Numbered from the stretch's first letter, positions 1 to 7,180 are shown. The stretch is 49,132 nucleotides of DNA from an uncultured Desulfovibrio sp. (GCA_944327285.1 CALVHG010000014.1:1-49132), one strand, 5' to 3'. A program made the numbers and translations. Notes: generated by a model from the sequence alone, not told the origin.

Positions 1-80
1 CGCGCTGGGGAAGGGATGGGGGGCTTGGGGGGAAGGGAAACCCCTCTCGCGCTAGCAGAGGGGTTTCCCTTCCCCCCAAA
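1..80. repeat. Family B palindromic repeat, copy 1
   Basis: The GC-rich sequence has a perfect inverted repeat: bases 27-47 pair with 57-77 around a 9-base loop (cgcgctagc). It is preceded by a GCGCTGGGGAAGGGATGG lead. A nearly identical copy lies at 37266-37348 and an opposite-orientation copy at 9477-9557. The long stem would also fold in RNA and could end transcription entering from outside the window. Confidence 0.85.
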
Positions 81-134
81 ACAACTTACGAATAGTGTTA
101 ACAGGCCCTAAAGGGCGCGATGCCGCCGAATCGT

Positions 135-175
135 AACGAAAGACGCGCCGGAGTTTCTCCGGCGCGTCTTTCGTT
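135..175 (-). terminator. Bidirectional terminator hairpin after the sigma-54 activator gene
   Basis: An 18-bp arm (135-152) pairs with 158-175 around a 5-base loop. T-rich sequence follows on the + side. It lies 20 bases beyond the reverse-strand activator stop, so it probably ends that transcript. Confidence 0.75.
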
Positions 176-194
176 TTTTCTGCTTTCGGAACGT

Positions 195-1712
195 TTATTC
201 GTCGTTTTCAATATGCAGCACCTTCATCCGGTAATGCAGACCGGCCGGAGTCAGCTCCATGATGCGGGCCGCCTTGGCGACATTGCCGCCCGTGATGCGG
301 AGCACGTTGCGAATGCAGCAGGATTCGTATTCGCGCAGGCAGGTCTTGAGGGAAATGCTGTCGCTGCGCCGGACGGCGCGATAGTCGAAATATTCCGCGT
401 TGTCTCCGGCGGTTGCGGGGGGCTCGAAAGGAGCGGGCTGCGGCGGCTGAATCGGCGGAAGAAGCTCGTCCAGCCCCTGAAGCTGATTGCAGGCTTCGCG
501 GAAGTGGCGGGGAAGATTCTGCACCGTAATGACGTCGCCGTTGCCCAGCAGCGCAAGGCTGCCCTCGATAACGTGGGCCAGTTCGCGGATATTGCCGGGC
601 CAGGCATATTCCCGGAAAAGATGCATCACGTCGTCGTCCAGGTTTATGCAGTTCTTTTTATGGGCGGTTTCCGAGTGTGCAATGACGTGCTGCACCAGAA
701 GGGGAATATCGCTCTGACGCTTGCGCAGGGGAGGAACGGCAATGCCGACCACGGCCAGACGATAGAAGAGGTCGCGGCGCAGCAGTCCCTGTTCCACGGC
801 GCGCAGGGGATGCTCGTTCAGGATGCTGATAATGCGCACATTGATGGGGAGTTCCGTATGGGAACCCAGGCGGCGCACTCGTTTTTCCTGAATGACGCGC
901 AGCAGCTTTGCCTGAAGGCCGAGGGGCATGGAGTTGAGCTCGTCGAAGAGCAGGGTGCCGCCGTGGGCTTTTTCAAACAGGCCGGGTTTATCCGGGGCGT
1001 CGGTATAGGCCCCTTTGACAGTGCCGAAGAGAATGCCTTCCAGCAGGTTTTCGGGGATGGCGGCGCAGTTGACCGGAATAAAGGGACTGGAGGCGCGCGA
1101 GCTGGCGGAATGGATGGCCTGCGCAAAGAGTTCCTTGCCGGTGCCGCTTTCGCCCCAGATCATGACCGGCGACGAGCCCTCGGCGGCGGAGCGGGCTTCG
1201 CGTATGCATTCCTGCAGGGTTGCGTCCTGTCCCACGATGTCGGAAAAGGTGTAATAGCTGTTTGGCTGTTCCGTGTCCGTGTCGAATTTGAGGGGGCGCC
1301 GGGTTTCCGAAACGTGCGCGGTGTTGCCGGTCCAGATGGTGAAGGCAATGACGCCGTCCTTTTGCCCGTGATCAAACAGAGGAAAGAAGTCCGTGACGGT
1401 GCTGGCCAGAAAGTTGGTGGAGGTGGCGTACCAGTAGGCTTTCTTGAGCAGCGGCTTGCCGCTGCGCAGGCATTCCATGGTGGGAATGCATTCCAGCTTG
1501 TGCGGCACGTAGAGGCTGGTGATGTGCTTGCCTTCCACCGGAATGCGGGAAAATCCGTCGGCCTTGCGCTGAATGGGATTCATGTATTCGCAGATACCTT
1601 CGGCGTTTACCACGGCCACGCCGATGCACATATTGTCCCAGATGGCCCGCACCTGCGGCGTCAGCACGGAGTCCCGGTTGACATTGTAAAACTGGCGGCT
1701 GCTGTAGCTCAT
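195..1712 (-). CDS. PAS-domain sigma-54-dependent transcriptional activator
   Basis: This 505-residue protein is a bacterial enhancer-binding protein that would activate sigma-54 RNA polymerase. An N-terminal PAS-like sensor covers about residues 20-110, an AAA+ domain about 160-395, and a Fis-type helix-turn-helix about 465-505. Walker A is GESGTGKE (187-194) and Walker B is LLFDE (254-258). The sigma-54 contact loop, normally GAFTGA, reads GAYTDA (234-239). The start is supported by an AGAGG ribosome site just upstream on the reverse strand. It is divergent from the glycyl radical enzyme operon, which has a sigma-54 promoter, so it very likely controls that operon in response to the substrate or a related signal. 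The ligand is not evident from sequence. Confidence 0.93.
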   Translation of the reverse strand: MSYSSRQFYNVNRDSVLTPQVRAIWDNMCIGVAVVNAEGICEYMNPIQRKADGFSRIPVEGKHITSLYVPHKLECIPTMECLRSGKPLLKKAYWYATSTNFLASTVTDFFPLFDHGQKDGVIAFTIWTGNTAHVSETRRPLKFDTDTEQPNSYYTFSDIVGQDATLQECIREARSAAEGSSPVMIWGESGTGKELFAQAIHSASSRASSPFIPVNCAAIPENLLEGILFGTVKGAYTDAPDKPGLFEKAHGGTLLFDELNSMPLGLQAKLLRVIQEKRVRRLGSHTELPINVRIISILNEHPLRAVEQGLLRRDLFYRLAVVGIAVPPLRKRQSDIPLLVQHVIAHSETAHKKNCINLDDDVMHLFREYAWPGNIRELAHVIEGSLALLGNGDVITVQNLPRHFREACNQLQGLDELLPPIQPPQPAPFEPPATAGDNAEYFDYRAVRRSDSISLKTCLREYESCCIRNVLRITGGNVAKAARIMELTPAGLHYRMKVLHIENDE

Positions 1713-1744
1713 GGCATGACCTCTGAAAAGTTTGATAAAGAGAA

Positions 1745-1772
1745 AGAAATTTTTATCATCAATAAAATTTCT
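1745..1772. promoter_or_regulatory. Inverted repeat, candidate upstream activator site
   Basis: AGAAATTTTTAT and ATAAAATTTCT form an almost perfect inverted repeat around CATCA. It lies in the AT-rich divergent intergenic region about 85-110 bp upstream of the sigma-54 -24 element, the usual distance for an enhancer-binding protein. Assignment to the neighbouring activator is an inference. Confidence 0.5.
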
Positions 1773-1854
1773 TTATTTTTCTAGAAAGGTCAACATGTCT
1801 ATTTTTATTAATTATTTCAGTAAATTAAGAGCGGTATTTTTTATTTGTGCTCTT

Positions 1855-1870
1855 TGGCACATTCCATGCT
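1855..1870 (+). promoter_or_regulatory. Sigma-54 (-24/-12) promoter of the glycyl radical enzyme operon
   Basis: TGGCAC, five bases, then ATGCT gives the -24 GG (1856-1857) and -12 GC (1868-1869) dinucleotides with exactly 10 bases between them, as sigma-54 requires. It lies about 90 bases upstream of the start codon and next to a divergent sigma-54 activator gene. Confidence 0.75.
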
Positions 1871-1958
1871 AAACAAAAAGTATAAGCCAGGTCAGTCCGC
1901 GCAACGATGCCGCGGAGAACCCCGGGACAGAATTTATCCGTCTTTTCAGGAGATTGTC

Positions 1959-4400
1959 ATGACCGTACATCAGTTCGAAGCAGGCGCCGCCGGCGCTCAG
2001 GGTTACGCCATCAACTGGGATACCGCGGAAACGCGCGTAAAGGAACTCAAGGCCTATCTCATGAACGCTCCGCAGGTCATGGACCCTGAGCGTCTGCAGT
2101 TCCTGAATGAGGTGTACGACGAGTTCCAGGGCGAACCGGTGTTCTACATCCGCGCCAAGTTGCTGGAGCGCGTCCTGCTGAAGAAAAAGATCTTTCTGGA
2201 TGGCAATCCCATTGTGGGGACGCTCACCGGGACGCGCGCCGGCGTGTACGCCTATCCTGAATGGAACGTTTCCTGGATCAAGGAAGAAATGCAGATGGCC
2301 AAGATGGCCTCGCTGGGCGAAATGAAGATTCCCCAGGAAACCACCGAGCTGCTGGAAAAGACCTACAAGAAGTGGAAGGGACGTACCTGCATCGATTTGA
2401 ACAACAAGATGTTCAAGGACAAGTACGGCTTCAACCCCGCGCCCTATTCCAAGGCCGGCATCTATTATGACAACGTCAGCGTGGCCAGCGGCTCCGGCAT
2501 TGCCGACTACCCCCTGGCGCTGAACAAGGGTCTGCGCTGGGTCATCGACGACATCAAGCAGCGCCTCCTGGATTGCCCCACCACGCTGGCCAACAAGGAA
2601 AAGCACGATCTGTACCGCGCCATGATCGTGGCCACGGAAGCTGTCATTGCCCATTCGCATCGCTATGCGGATCTGGCCGAAAAGACGGCCGAAACCGAAA
2701 CCGATCCCAAGGCCAAGGCGGAACTGCTGGAAATTGCGGAAATCTGCCGCCGCGTGCCCGAATTCCCCGCGCGCAACTTCCGCGAAGCCATCCAGTCCTT
2801 CTGGTTCATTCATCTGGCCATTGAAGTCGAGCAGATGGCCTGCGCCTGCTCGCCGGGCCGTTACGGTCAGTATATGTATCCCTTCTACAAGAAGGATATT
2901 GAAGAAGGCAAGCTGACCCGCGAACAGGTGCTTACCCTCCTGAAGTTCCAGTGGATCAAGCATCTTGAGCTGGCGGAATATCAGGGCGGCTCCTATGCCA
3001 TGACCCTTTCGGGCCACACCGGCCAGAGCATCACCATCGGCGGCGTGGACGCCTACGGCAACGACGCCAGCACCGAACTGGAAGAACTGCTGCTGGAAAC
3101 CCAGATTAAGATGAAGAACATTCAGCCCACGCTGACGCTGCTCTATCATCCCAAGCTGAAGGATTCCTACATGCAGAAGGTCGTGGAGTGCATCCGCGGC
3201 GGTTCTGGCCAGCCCCAGATTCTGAACAACAATGTTGTCATTCAGCGCAATCTGGCCCGCTTCTCGCAGTATGAAGGCGGCATCACGCTGGAAGACGCCC
3301 GCAACTGCGGCAACTACGGCTGCGTGTCCACCGGCATCTGCGGCAAGGGCAGCTTCATCACCCAGGAAGACCAGCCCTGCCTGGCAAAGATTGTCGAACT
3401 GATGCTCTACAACGGCAAGGACCCGCTGACCAAGAAGCAGCTTGGCGTCGAAACCGGCGATCCCACGCAGTTCCAGAGCTTCGAGGAAGTGTACGACGCC
3501 TACAAGAAGCAGCTGAAGCACATTTTCGGCATTTCGCGCAAGCACTCCGATCTGAGCCAGATGGCCCGCCTGCAGGTCGTGCCCAGCATTTTCCGCTCTG
3601 TCATGTACGACGGCTGCATTGAGAAGGGTATGTGCGAAGAGGCCGGCGGCACCCGCTATCCTCAGGTTAACCCCATCATGACGGCCGGCATCGACGCCGC
3701 AAACTCCCTGCTGGCCATCAAGCATCTGGTGTTCGATACCAAGAAGATCACCATGCAGGAACTGCTGGACGCCCTGAAGGCCAACTTTGAAGGCTACGAG
3801 GAAATCCGCAAGATGTGCTTTGAAGCGCCCAAGCACGGCAACGACTATCCCGAAGTGGAAGGCTTTGTGCAGCAGTACTACCGCGATGTGGATGACATCC
3901 ATCATTCCGTGGGGCCGGACTGCTTCGGCCACCGCACGCCGCTGGATGCTTACTCCCTGTCTTATCACAACTACTTCGGCTCGCTCATGGGCGCGCTGCC
4001 CACGGGCCGCAAGGCCGGCGTCGCGCTGACCGACGGCAGCGTGTCCGCCATGCCCGGCACGGACCACGAAGGCATTACGGCCCTGATCAAGTCCGGCGCC
4101 GAAGCCATTGACACGGTGCGTTACGGCGCCAACCACTTCAATGTGAAGTTTGTGCCTTCCGCGCTGGAAGGTCCCAACGGCGCCCGGACCCTGATTTCGC
4201 TCATCAAGACCTACTGCGACTTCGGCGGTTCGCATATCCAGTTCAACTGCGTCAGCTCCGACACCCTGCGCGACGCTCAGAAGCATCCTCAGGATTACAC
4301 GGATCTGGTGGTGCGCGTCGCTGGCTTCAGCGCCTACTTCACCCGTCTGGACAAGGGGGTGCAGAACGAAATCGTCAAGCGTACCGAATACGCTTCCTAA
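1959..4400 (+). CDS. Glycyl radical enzyme of unassigned substrate (PFL-like family)
   Basis: This 813-residue protein belongs to the pyruvate formate-lyase/glycyl radical family: oxygen-sensitive cytosolic enzymes in which a C-terminal glycyl radical generates a thiyl radical on an active-site cysteine. The glycyl loop reads RVAGFSAYF with Gly789. The finger-loop cysteine is Cys455 in NYGCVSTG. In the dehydratase, C-N and C-S lyase and several decarboxylase members (CutC, IslA, HpsG, glycerol dehydratase) the motif is Cys-X-Glu; here the Glu position is Ser457. That argues against isethionate or choline lyase despite the Desulfovibrio-like setting. The chosen ATG has AGGAG 6 bases upstream; an in-frame upstream ATG at 1845 precedes the sigma-54 promoter and is rejected. 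It is the first gene of an operon with its activase and a HesB-like selenoprotein. Family is certain; substrate unknown. Confidence 0.95.
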   Translation: MTVHQFEAGAAGAQGYAINWDTAETRVKELKAYLMNAPQVMDPERLQFLNEVYDEFQGEPVFYIRAKLLERVLLKKKIFLDGNPIVGTLTGTRAGVYAYPEWNVSWIKEEMQMAKMASLGEMKIPQETTELLEKTYKKWKGRTCIDLNNKMFKDKYGFNPAPYSKAGIYYDNVSVASGSGIADYPLALNKGLRWVIDDIKQRLLDCPTTLANKEKHDLYRAMIVATEAVIAHSHRYADLAEKTAETETDPKAKAELLEIAEICRRVPEFPARNFREAIQSFWFIHLAIEVEQMACACSPGRYGQYMYPFYKKDIEEGKLTREQVLTLLKFQWIKHLELAEYQGGSYAMTLSGHTGQSITIGGVDAYGNDASTELEELLLETQIKMKNIQPTLTLLYHPKLKDSYMQKVVECIRGGSGQPQILNNNVVIQRNLARFSQYEGGITLEDARNCGNYGCVSTGICGKGSFITQEDQPCLAKIVELMLYNGKDPLTKKQLGVETGDPTQFQSFEEVYDAYKKQLKHIFGISRKHSDLSQMARLQVVPSIFRSVMYDGCIEKGMCEEAGGTRYPQVNPIMTAGIDAANSLLAIKHLVFDTKKITMQELLDALKANFEGYEEIRKMCFEAPKHGNDYPEVEGFVQQYYRDVDDIHHSVGPDCFGHRTPLDAYSLSYHNYFGSLMGALPTGRKAGVALTDGSVSAMPGTDHEGITALIKSGAEAIDTVRYGANHFNVKFVPSALEGPNGARTLISLIKTYCDFGGSHIQFNCVSSDTLRDAQKHPQDYTDLVVRVAGFSAYFTRLDKGVQNEIVKRTEYAS

Positions 4401-4427
4401 TCTCCATTCCAAACACTCATCTGGCCG

Positions 4428-4455
4428 GGGGCTGCGTCCGCAAGGGGGCAGCCCC
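4428..4455 (+). promoter_or_regulatory. Intergenic GC hairpin between enzyme and activase
   Basis: GGGGCTGC (4428-4435) pairs with GCAGCCCC (4448-4455) around a 12-base loop. No T-run follows. It may protect the enzyme mRNA or reduce activase expression relative to the enzyme. Confidence 0.4.
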
Positions 4456-4482
4456 TGCCCAGGTATCCGGGGAAAGGGCATC

Positions 4483-5379
4483 ATGAGCCGGGGAATGATC
4501 TACAATATTCAGCGCATGTCCGTGCAGGACGGGCCGGGGCTGCGCACGACTGTTTTTCTCAAGGGCTGTCCTTTGCATTGTCTGTGGTGCAGCAATCCTG
4601 AATCGCAGAAATTTACGCCGCAAATGCTGCTGTTCGACAATCTGTGCGTGGGCTGCGGGCAATGTCTGCAGGTCTGCCGTTACGGGGCCGTCGTGCCGCA
4701 GCCGGACGGCAAGATGGGGCGCGATGTCGAGAAATGCCGGGACTGCGGCGATTGCGCCGCGGTGTGCGGCTACAAGGCCCGCGTGATGTCCGGACGGGAA
4801 ATGTCGGTCGAAGAAGTCATGGAAGTTGTCCGTAAGGACTGGCTTTTCTATGAGAATTCCGGCGGCGGCGTCACCTTCGGCGGGGGAGAGCCCACGGCCG
4901 GCGGAGACTTCTTTCTGGATCTGCTGCGCGCCGCGCATGACGATGCGCTGCACGTCACCGTCGATACCTGCGGCTTCTGCCCTGAAGAACGCTTTGACAA
5001 AACCATAGAATTGGCGGATCTTCTGCTCTTTGACTGCAAGCATATGGACCCGGAAGAGCACAAAAAACTGACAGGACAGGACAACGCCCTGATCCTGCGC
5101 AATCTGGAGGCGGCGCTTTCGTCGTCGACAGAAGTTCGCGTGCGGATGCCGCTGATGCCGGAGCTGAATGATTCGGAAGAGAATCTGGCGGCCATGGCGG
5201 CCTTCTTGGGCCGATTCGACCGGCACCAGGTGGAGATCATGCCGTGCCATGCCTTCGGCAGAAGCAAGTATGCCGCTCTGGGCAAACCGTATCCGTCCGT
5301 GCGGCAATACGCGCCGGAAGAGCTTGAAACCGTGAAGGAACGCTTTGCTCGTTTGGGGCTCGTTCCTGTAATTGTGTAA
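4483..5379 (+). CDS. Glycyl radical enzyme activase (radical SAM)
   Basis: This 298-residue activase would use S-adenosylmethionine and a [4Fe-4S] cluster to abstract hydrogen from the glycine of the upstream enzyme. The radical SAM motif is Cys29-X3-Cys33-X2-Cys36 (CPLHCLWC). Two ferredoxin-type CX2CX2CX3C motifs follow at 55-65 (CVGCGQCLQVC) and 85-95 (CRDCGDCAAVC), as in activases of non-PFL glycyl radical enzymes. GGGEP near residue 130 is the SAM-binding GGE motif. A purine-rich GGGAAAGG ribosome site precedes the ATG. It is cotranscribed with the enzyme, 82 bases downstream of it across a small hairpin, and is followed after 18 bases by the selenoprotein gene. Confidence 0.96.
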   Translation: MSRGMIYNIQRMSVQDGPGLRTTVFLKGCPLHCLWCSNPESQKFTPQMLLFDNLCVGCGQCLQVCRYGAVVPQPDGKMGRDVEKCRDCGDCAAVCGYKARVMSGREMSVEEVMEVVRKDWLFYENSGGGVTFGGGEPTAGGDFFLDLLRAAHDDALHVTVDTCGFCPEERFDKTIELADLLLFDCKHMDPEEHKKLTGQDNALILRNLEAALSSSTEVRVRMPLMPELNDSEENLAAMAAFLGRFDRHQVEIMPCHAFGRSKYAALGKPYPSVRQYAPEELETVKERFARLGLVPVIV

Positions 5380-5397
5380 CTTTTTGAGGAGAAAAAG

Positions 5398-5697
5398 ATG
5401 TTTTCCGTTACCGTTGACAAAGACATGCTGGAAAAACTTCGCGGCATGCTTGAGGATGAGGATGAGGGCACCTGCGTTCGTCTGCGCGAATACAAAGTCG
5501 GCGGTGGTTGACATGCCAAGATCGTGCTCGGTCTGGGCATGGACGAACCCGATGAGGATGAGGACGAGCAGATGGACATTGACGGCGTGCCCTTTGCCGC
5601 CGAAAAGGATTTTCTGGAAAAATACGGCACGTCCTTTACCCTGAAATACGGCGAAAACAAGGAAGTCGTGCTGACCGCGGATAATGCGGAGGGCTAG
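5398..5697 (+). CDS. HesB/IscA-like selenoprotein (in-frame TGA = Sec38)
   Basis: Read through one TGA (5509-5511), this frame gives 99 residues that look like an A-type iron-sulfur carrier (HesB/IscA fold). The local motif is YKVGGGU-HAKIVLGL. IscA has its first cluster-binding cysteine in the matching GGC position; here it is selenocysteine 38. The C-terminal Cys-Gly-Cys pair of IscA is absent; the only other cysteine is Cys26. HesB-like selenoproteins are a described family in selenoproteome surveys, including sulfate reducers. Support: GAGGAG 7 bases before the ATG, an 18-base gap to the activase, uninterrupted reading on both sides of TGA, and a SECIS-like hairpin right after it. An acidic DEPDEDEDE stretch follows. 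The TAG stop is also the first three bases of a family A repeat. Function is unknown; cluster or sulfide handling for the activase is speculation. Confidence 0.88.
5509..5541 (+). promoter_or_regulatory. Bacterial SECIS-like element at the UGA codon
   Basis: Directly after TGA, CATGCC (5512-5517) pairs with GGCATG (5536-5541), and AGATCG (5519-5524) pairs with CGGTCT (5529-5534, one G-U pair) around the apical loop TGCT. The loop has a G in its second position, as SelB-binding hairpins do. It lies slightly closer to UGA than typical elements. Confidence 0.75.
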
Positions 5698-5785
5698 AGC
5701 GTTTTTGCCGTTGAAAAAGGCAAAACGCGAGGCGGCACTCCCGGCCCGGATTGAGCGGAAAAGCCGCGCTTTTTCCGCATGACGG
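5695..5785 (+). repeat. Family A repeat, 5' half copy
   Basis: It starts at TAGAGCGTTTTTGCCG, whose TAG is the stop codon of the selenoprotein gene. The first hairpins are recognisable (CGAGGCGG, GAGCGGAAAAGCCGCG) but the 3' part is missing or diverged. Confidence 0.7.
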
Positions 5786-5830
5786 CATTGCCGGGCAGCC
5801 TGCCGCATCTCCATGCCAGATACATAATCG

Positions 5831-5874
5831 CAGGATTGCGAGAACTGGAAAAACAGATCTCGCAATCCTGTTTG
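5831..5874 (+). terminator. Rho-independent terminator-like hairpin
   Basis: CAGGATTGCGAGA (5831-5843) pairs perfectly with TCTCGCAATCCTG (5858-5870), followed by TTTG. It is probably the end of the glycyl radical enzyme operon. Confidence 0.65.
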
Positions 5875-5984
5875 CATATGGAAAAGGTCGCCCGGTTTTT
5901 TCGCGGCTGAAAGCGGCGGGGCGACGCGCCTTTGGCAGAAAAATGTTTCCGGCAGATATGGGACAGACTCCTGCGTTGGGATTC

Positions 5985-6130
5985 TAGAGCGTTTCAACTT
6001 TGAAAAAGGAGAAACGCGAGGCGGAGGCACAGCGCCGCACGGCCAAAAGTGAGCGGAAAAACAGCGTTTTTTCCGCGAAACGACAGGCCGTATGGTTTGA
6101 AATGCAAAGCATTTCAAACTGAAAATACTA
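5985..6130 (+). repeat. Family A repeat, near-complete copy
   Basis: It begins TAGAGCGTTTCAAC and runs through all four hairpin segments to AACTGAAAATACTA. It differs from the 13240 copy at only scattered positions. Confidence 0.85.
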
Positions 6131-6297
6131 TATGATGCCGGGGAGAGATTTCGGGACAGGCAGAAAATAGGGACATTGCGGCGGGAGACTCCGATACCGG
6201 GACAGGTTTATTCCACGCGGGCAATGTCTTTTGTCCTCCTTCGGGGAGACGCGGCGATTTCTGAGAGAATGCTGCGGCCGCCCCGGCTGGAGGGCAG

Positions 6298-6335
6298 GGC
6301 GGAACGGTCTGAAGAGGGCCGCTCCGCCTTTTTTT
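6298..6335 (+). terminator. Rho-independent terminator with no assigned gene upstream
   Basis: GGCGGAACGG (6298-6307) pairs with CCGCTCCGCC (6319-6328, one mismatch), followed by a run of seven T. No open reading frame ends here, so it may close a non-coding transcript. Confidence 0.65.
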
Positions 6336-6350
6336 AGGTCGCGGTAACGC

Positions 6351-6475
6351 TAGAGCGTTTGCATTGGAAAAGGCAAAGCGTGCGGCGGCAGAACAGCGCC
6401 GCACGGCCCAAAGTAAGCGGAAAAACAGCTCTTTTTCAGAGGATACCACTGGCCATGTGGCAAGCATCCTTCAGC
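6351..6475 (+). repeat. Family A repeat, diverged copy
   Basis: It begins TAGAGCGTTTGCATTG and retains the GGCGGC...GCCGC and GCGGAAAAAC segments. The 3' half has drifted but still shows an ACTGGCCATGTGG remnant. Confidence 0.65.
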
Positions 6476-6555
6476 GGTCATGTGTAGTCTGTGTGTCCTG
6501 GTTGTTTGGAATAAAAGATAAGTGAGTGTCGGCTGCGCAGGTTGAGAAAATTTTC

Positions 6556-6585
6556 TTGACTTTGAAAATCATTTTCAATTAATCT
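6556..6585 (+). promoter_or_regulatory. Fur box overlapping the DUF2325 promoter
   Basis: TTGAAAATCATTTTCAA (6562-6578) is a perfect 8-1-8 palindrome of Fur-box type. It fills the space after a -35-like TTGACT (6556-6561) and before a weak AT-rich -10 region. Fe(II)-Fur binding here would block transcription, consistent with the iron transporter downstream. Confidence 0.78.
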
Positions 6586-6667
6586 GAGCTTGTCAGTTTC
6601 CCTTGCCGTGCGGTCCCCTTTGTTGCGTGTGTCTGGGGCCGCACGGCAAAATACCACGGAGGCAAGC

Positions 6668-6949
6668 ATGTGCGTGACGTTGATCGGCGGTATGGACAGG
6701 TTGAAGAAGGAATATATCGCGGCAGCCCGCGAGGGGGGCGCGACCCTCAAGTGCATTCATCGCAATGAACGCAACTTCGAGGACAAAATCGGCACGCCGG
6801 ACGCCATTATCGTCTTTACTAATAAAATTTCCCATGAAGCCAGACGAAAGGCCATGCAGCATGCCCGCGCCCGTAACATTCCCATAAGTCTGGTGCATTC
6901 CTGCGGCGTTTCCAGCTTGAAAGAGTGCCTTTGTCGGCATGCGTCTTGA
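6668..6949 (+). CDS. DUF2325 family protein
   Basis: This 93-residue protein begins MCVTLIGGMDRLKKEY and ends in a Cys/His-containing segment (VHSCGVSSLKECLCRHA). The LIGG start and the later IIVFTNKISHEA block match the DUF2325 family, a small Rossmann-like domain of unknown function that I associate with iron-regulated loci in sulfate reducers. GGAGG (6659-6663) sets the ATG; the in-frame ATG at 6590 lies too close to the Fur box and has no ribosome site. It is the first gene after the Fur box and 286 bases upstream of feoB. Several cysteines could bind metal, but no role is shown. Confidence 0.85.
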   Translation: MCVTLIGGMDRLKKEYIAAAREGGATLKCIHRNERNFEDKIGTPDAIIVFTNKISHEARRKAMQHARARNIPISLVHSCGVSSLKECLCRHAS

Positions 6950-7151
6950 CAGCGGTTTTGAAAGGGGCTATGTCTTGCGGGAATTAAAGAAATTGGATTT
7001 CATTTTTGCTAAAAATGGCTGTCCGCAAAGTGCGCGGGCGCGGCAGGACCCTGAATGCGAAAAATGCGGGTGTGCTCAAGGGATATGCGCTCCGCAGGAC
7101 GTTTGGGCCTTGACAGCCCCGGCCCCGGCGCATACAAGTTTTGCAAAGTAG
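6939..7151 (+). CDS. Possible small cysteine-rich ORF between DUF2325 and feoB
   Basis: This 70-codon frame overlaps the DUF2325 end by 11 bases. It contains a CEKCGCAQGIC cluster, which is unusual for random sequence and would fit metal binding. It lacks a ribosome site and does not resemble FeoA (no SH3-like pattern) or FeoC. It may be a small iron-locus protein or a chance frame. Confidence 0.25.
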   Translation: MRLDSGFERGYVLRELKKLDFIFAKNGCPQSARARQDPECEKCGCAQGICAPQDVWALTAPAPAHTSFAK

Positions 7152-7180
7152 AGAAATTCAATTTCATTTTTTGAAAATGC
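7150..7180 (+). promoter_or_regulatory. Weak second Fur-box-like sequence before feoB
   Basis: CATTTT-TTG-AAAATG is an inverted repeat within AT-rich sequence 60-80 bases before feoB. It resembles half sites of the upstream Fur box. Weak support. Confidence 0.3.

Larger units (their letters stand above)
5698..6667. other. 970-base non-coding stretch between selenoprotein and DUF2325 genes
   Basis: I find no convincing gene here. It holds family A copies (5695-5785, 5985-6130, 6351-6475), two T-run hairpins (5831-5874, 6298-6335), GC-rich structured sequence between them, and a Fur box/promoter at 6556-6585. The hairpin GACATTGC...GCAATGTC, about 6171-6229, lies just upstream of the second terminator and may belong to a small RNA. 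Confidence 0.5.

Noticed and set aside
1959-4400. Isethionate sulfite-lyase (islA) assignment
   Set aside because: The organism type invites it, but the Cys-X-Glu motif needed for that chemistry is Cys-Val-Ser, and no sulfonate transporter or sulfoacetaldehyde enzyme is adjacent.
1869-4484. 871-codon open frame opposite the glycyl radical enzyme gene
   Set aside because: It is a GC-driven shadow of a certain gene, with no ribosome site and no recognisable domain.
5372-5644. 90-codon + frame over the selenoprotein region
   Set aside because: It starts inside the activase end, has no ribosome site, and its Arg/Trp/Cys-rich product is typical of a shifted frame. The TGA-containing frame is the sensible one.
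4417-6117. 566-codon reverse open frame across the activase and selenoprotein genes
   Set aside because: It overlaps two well-supported genes and begins in a family A repeat; its N-terminal peptide recurs at every copy of the repeat.
6939-7151. FeoA for the 70-codon frame before feoB
   Set aside because: No SH3-like FeoA pattern, Cys-rich composition and no ribosome site; kept only as a low-confidence ORF.
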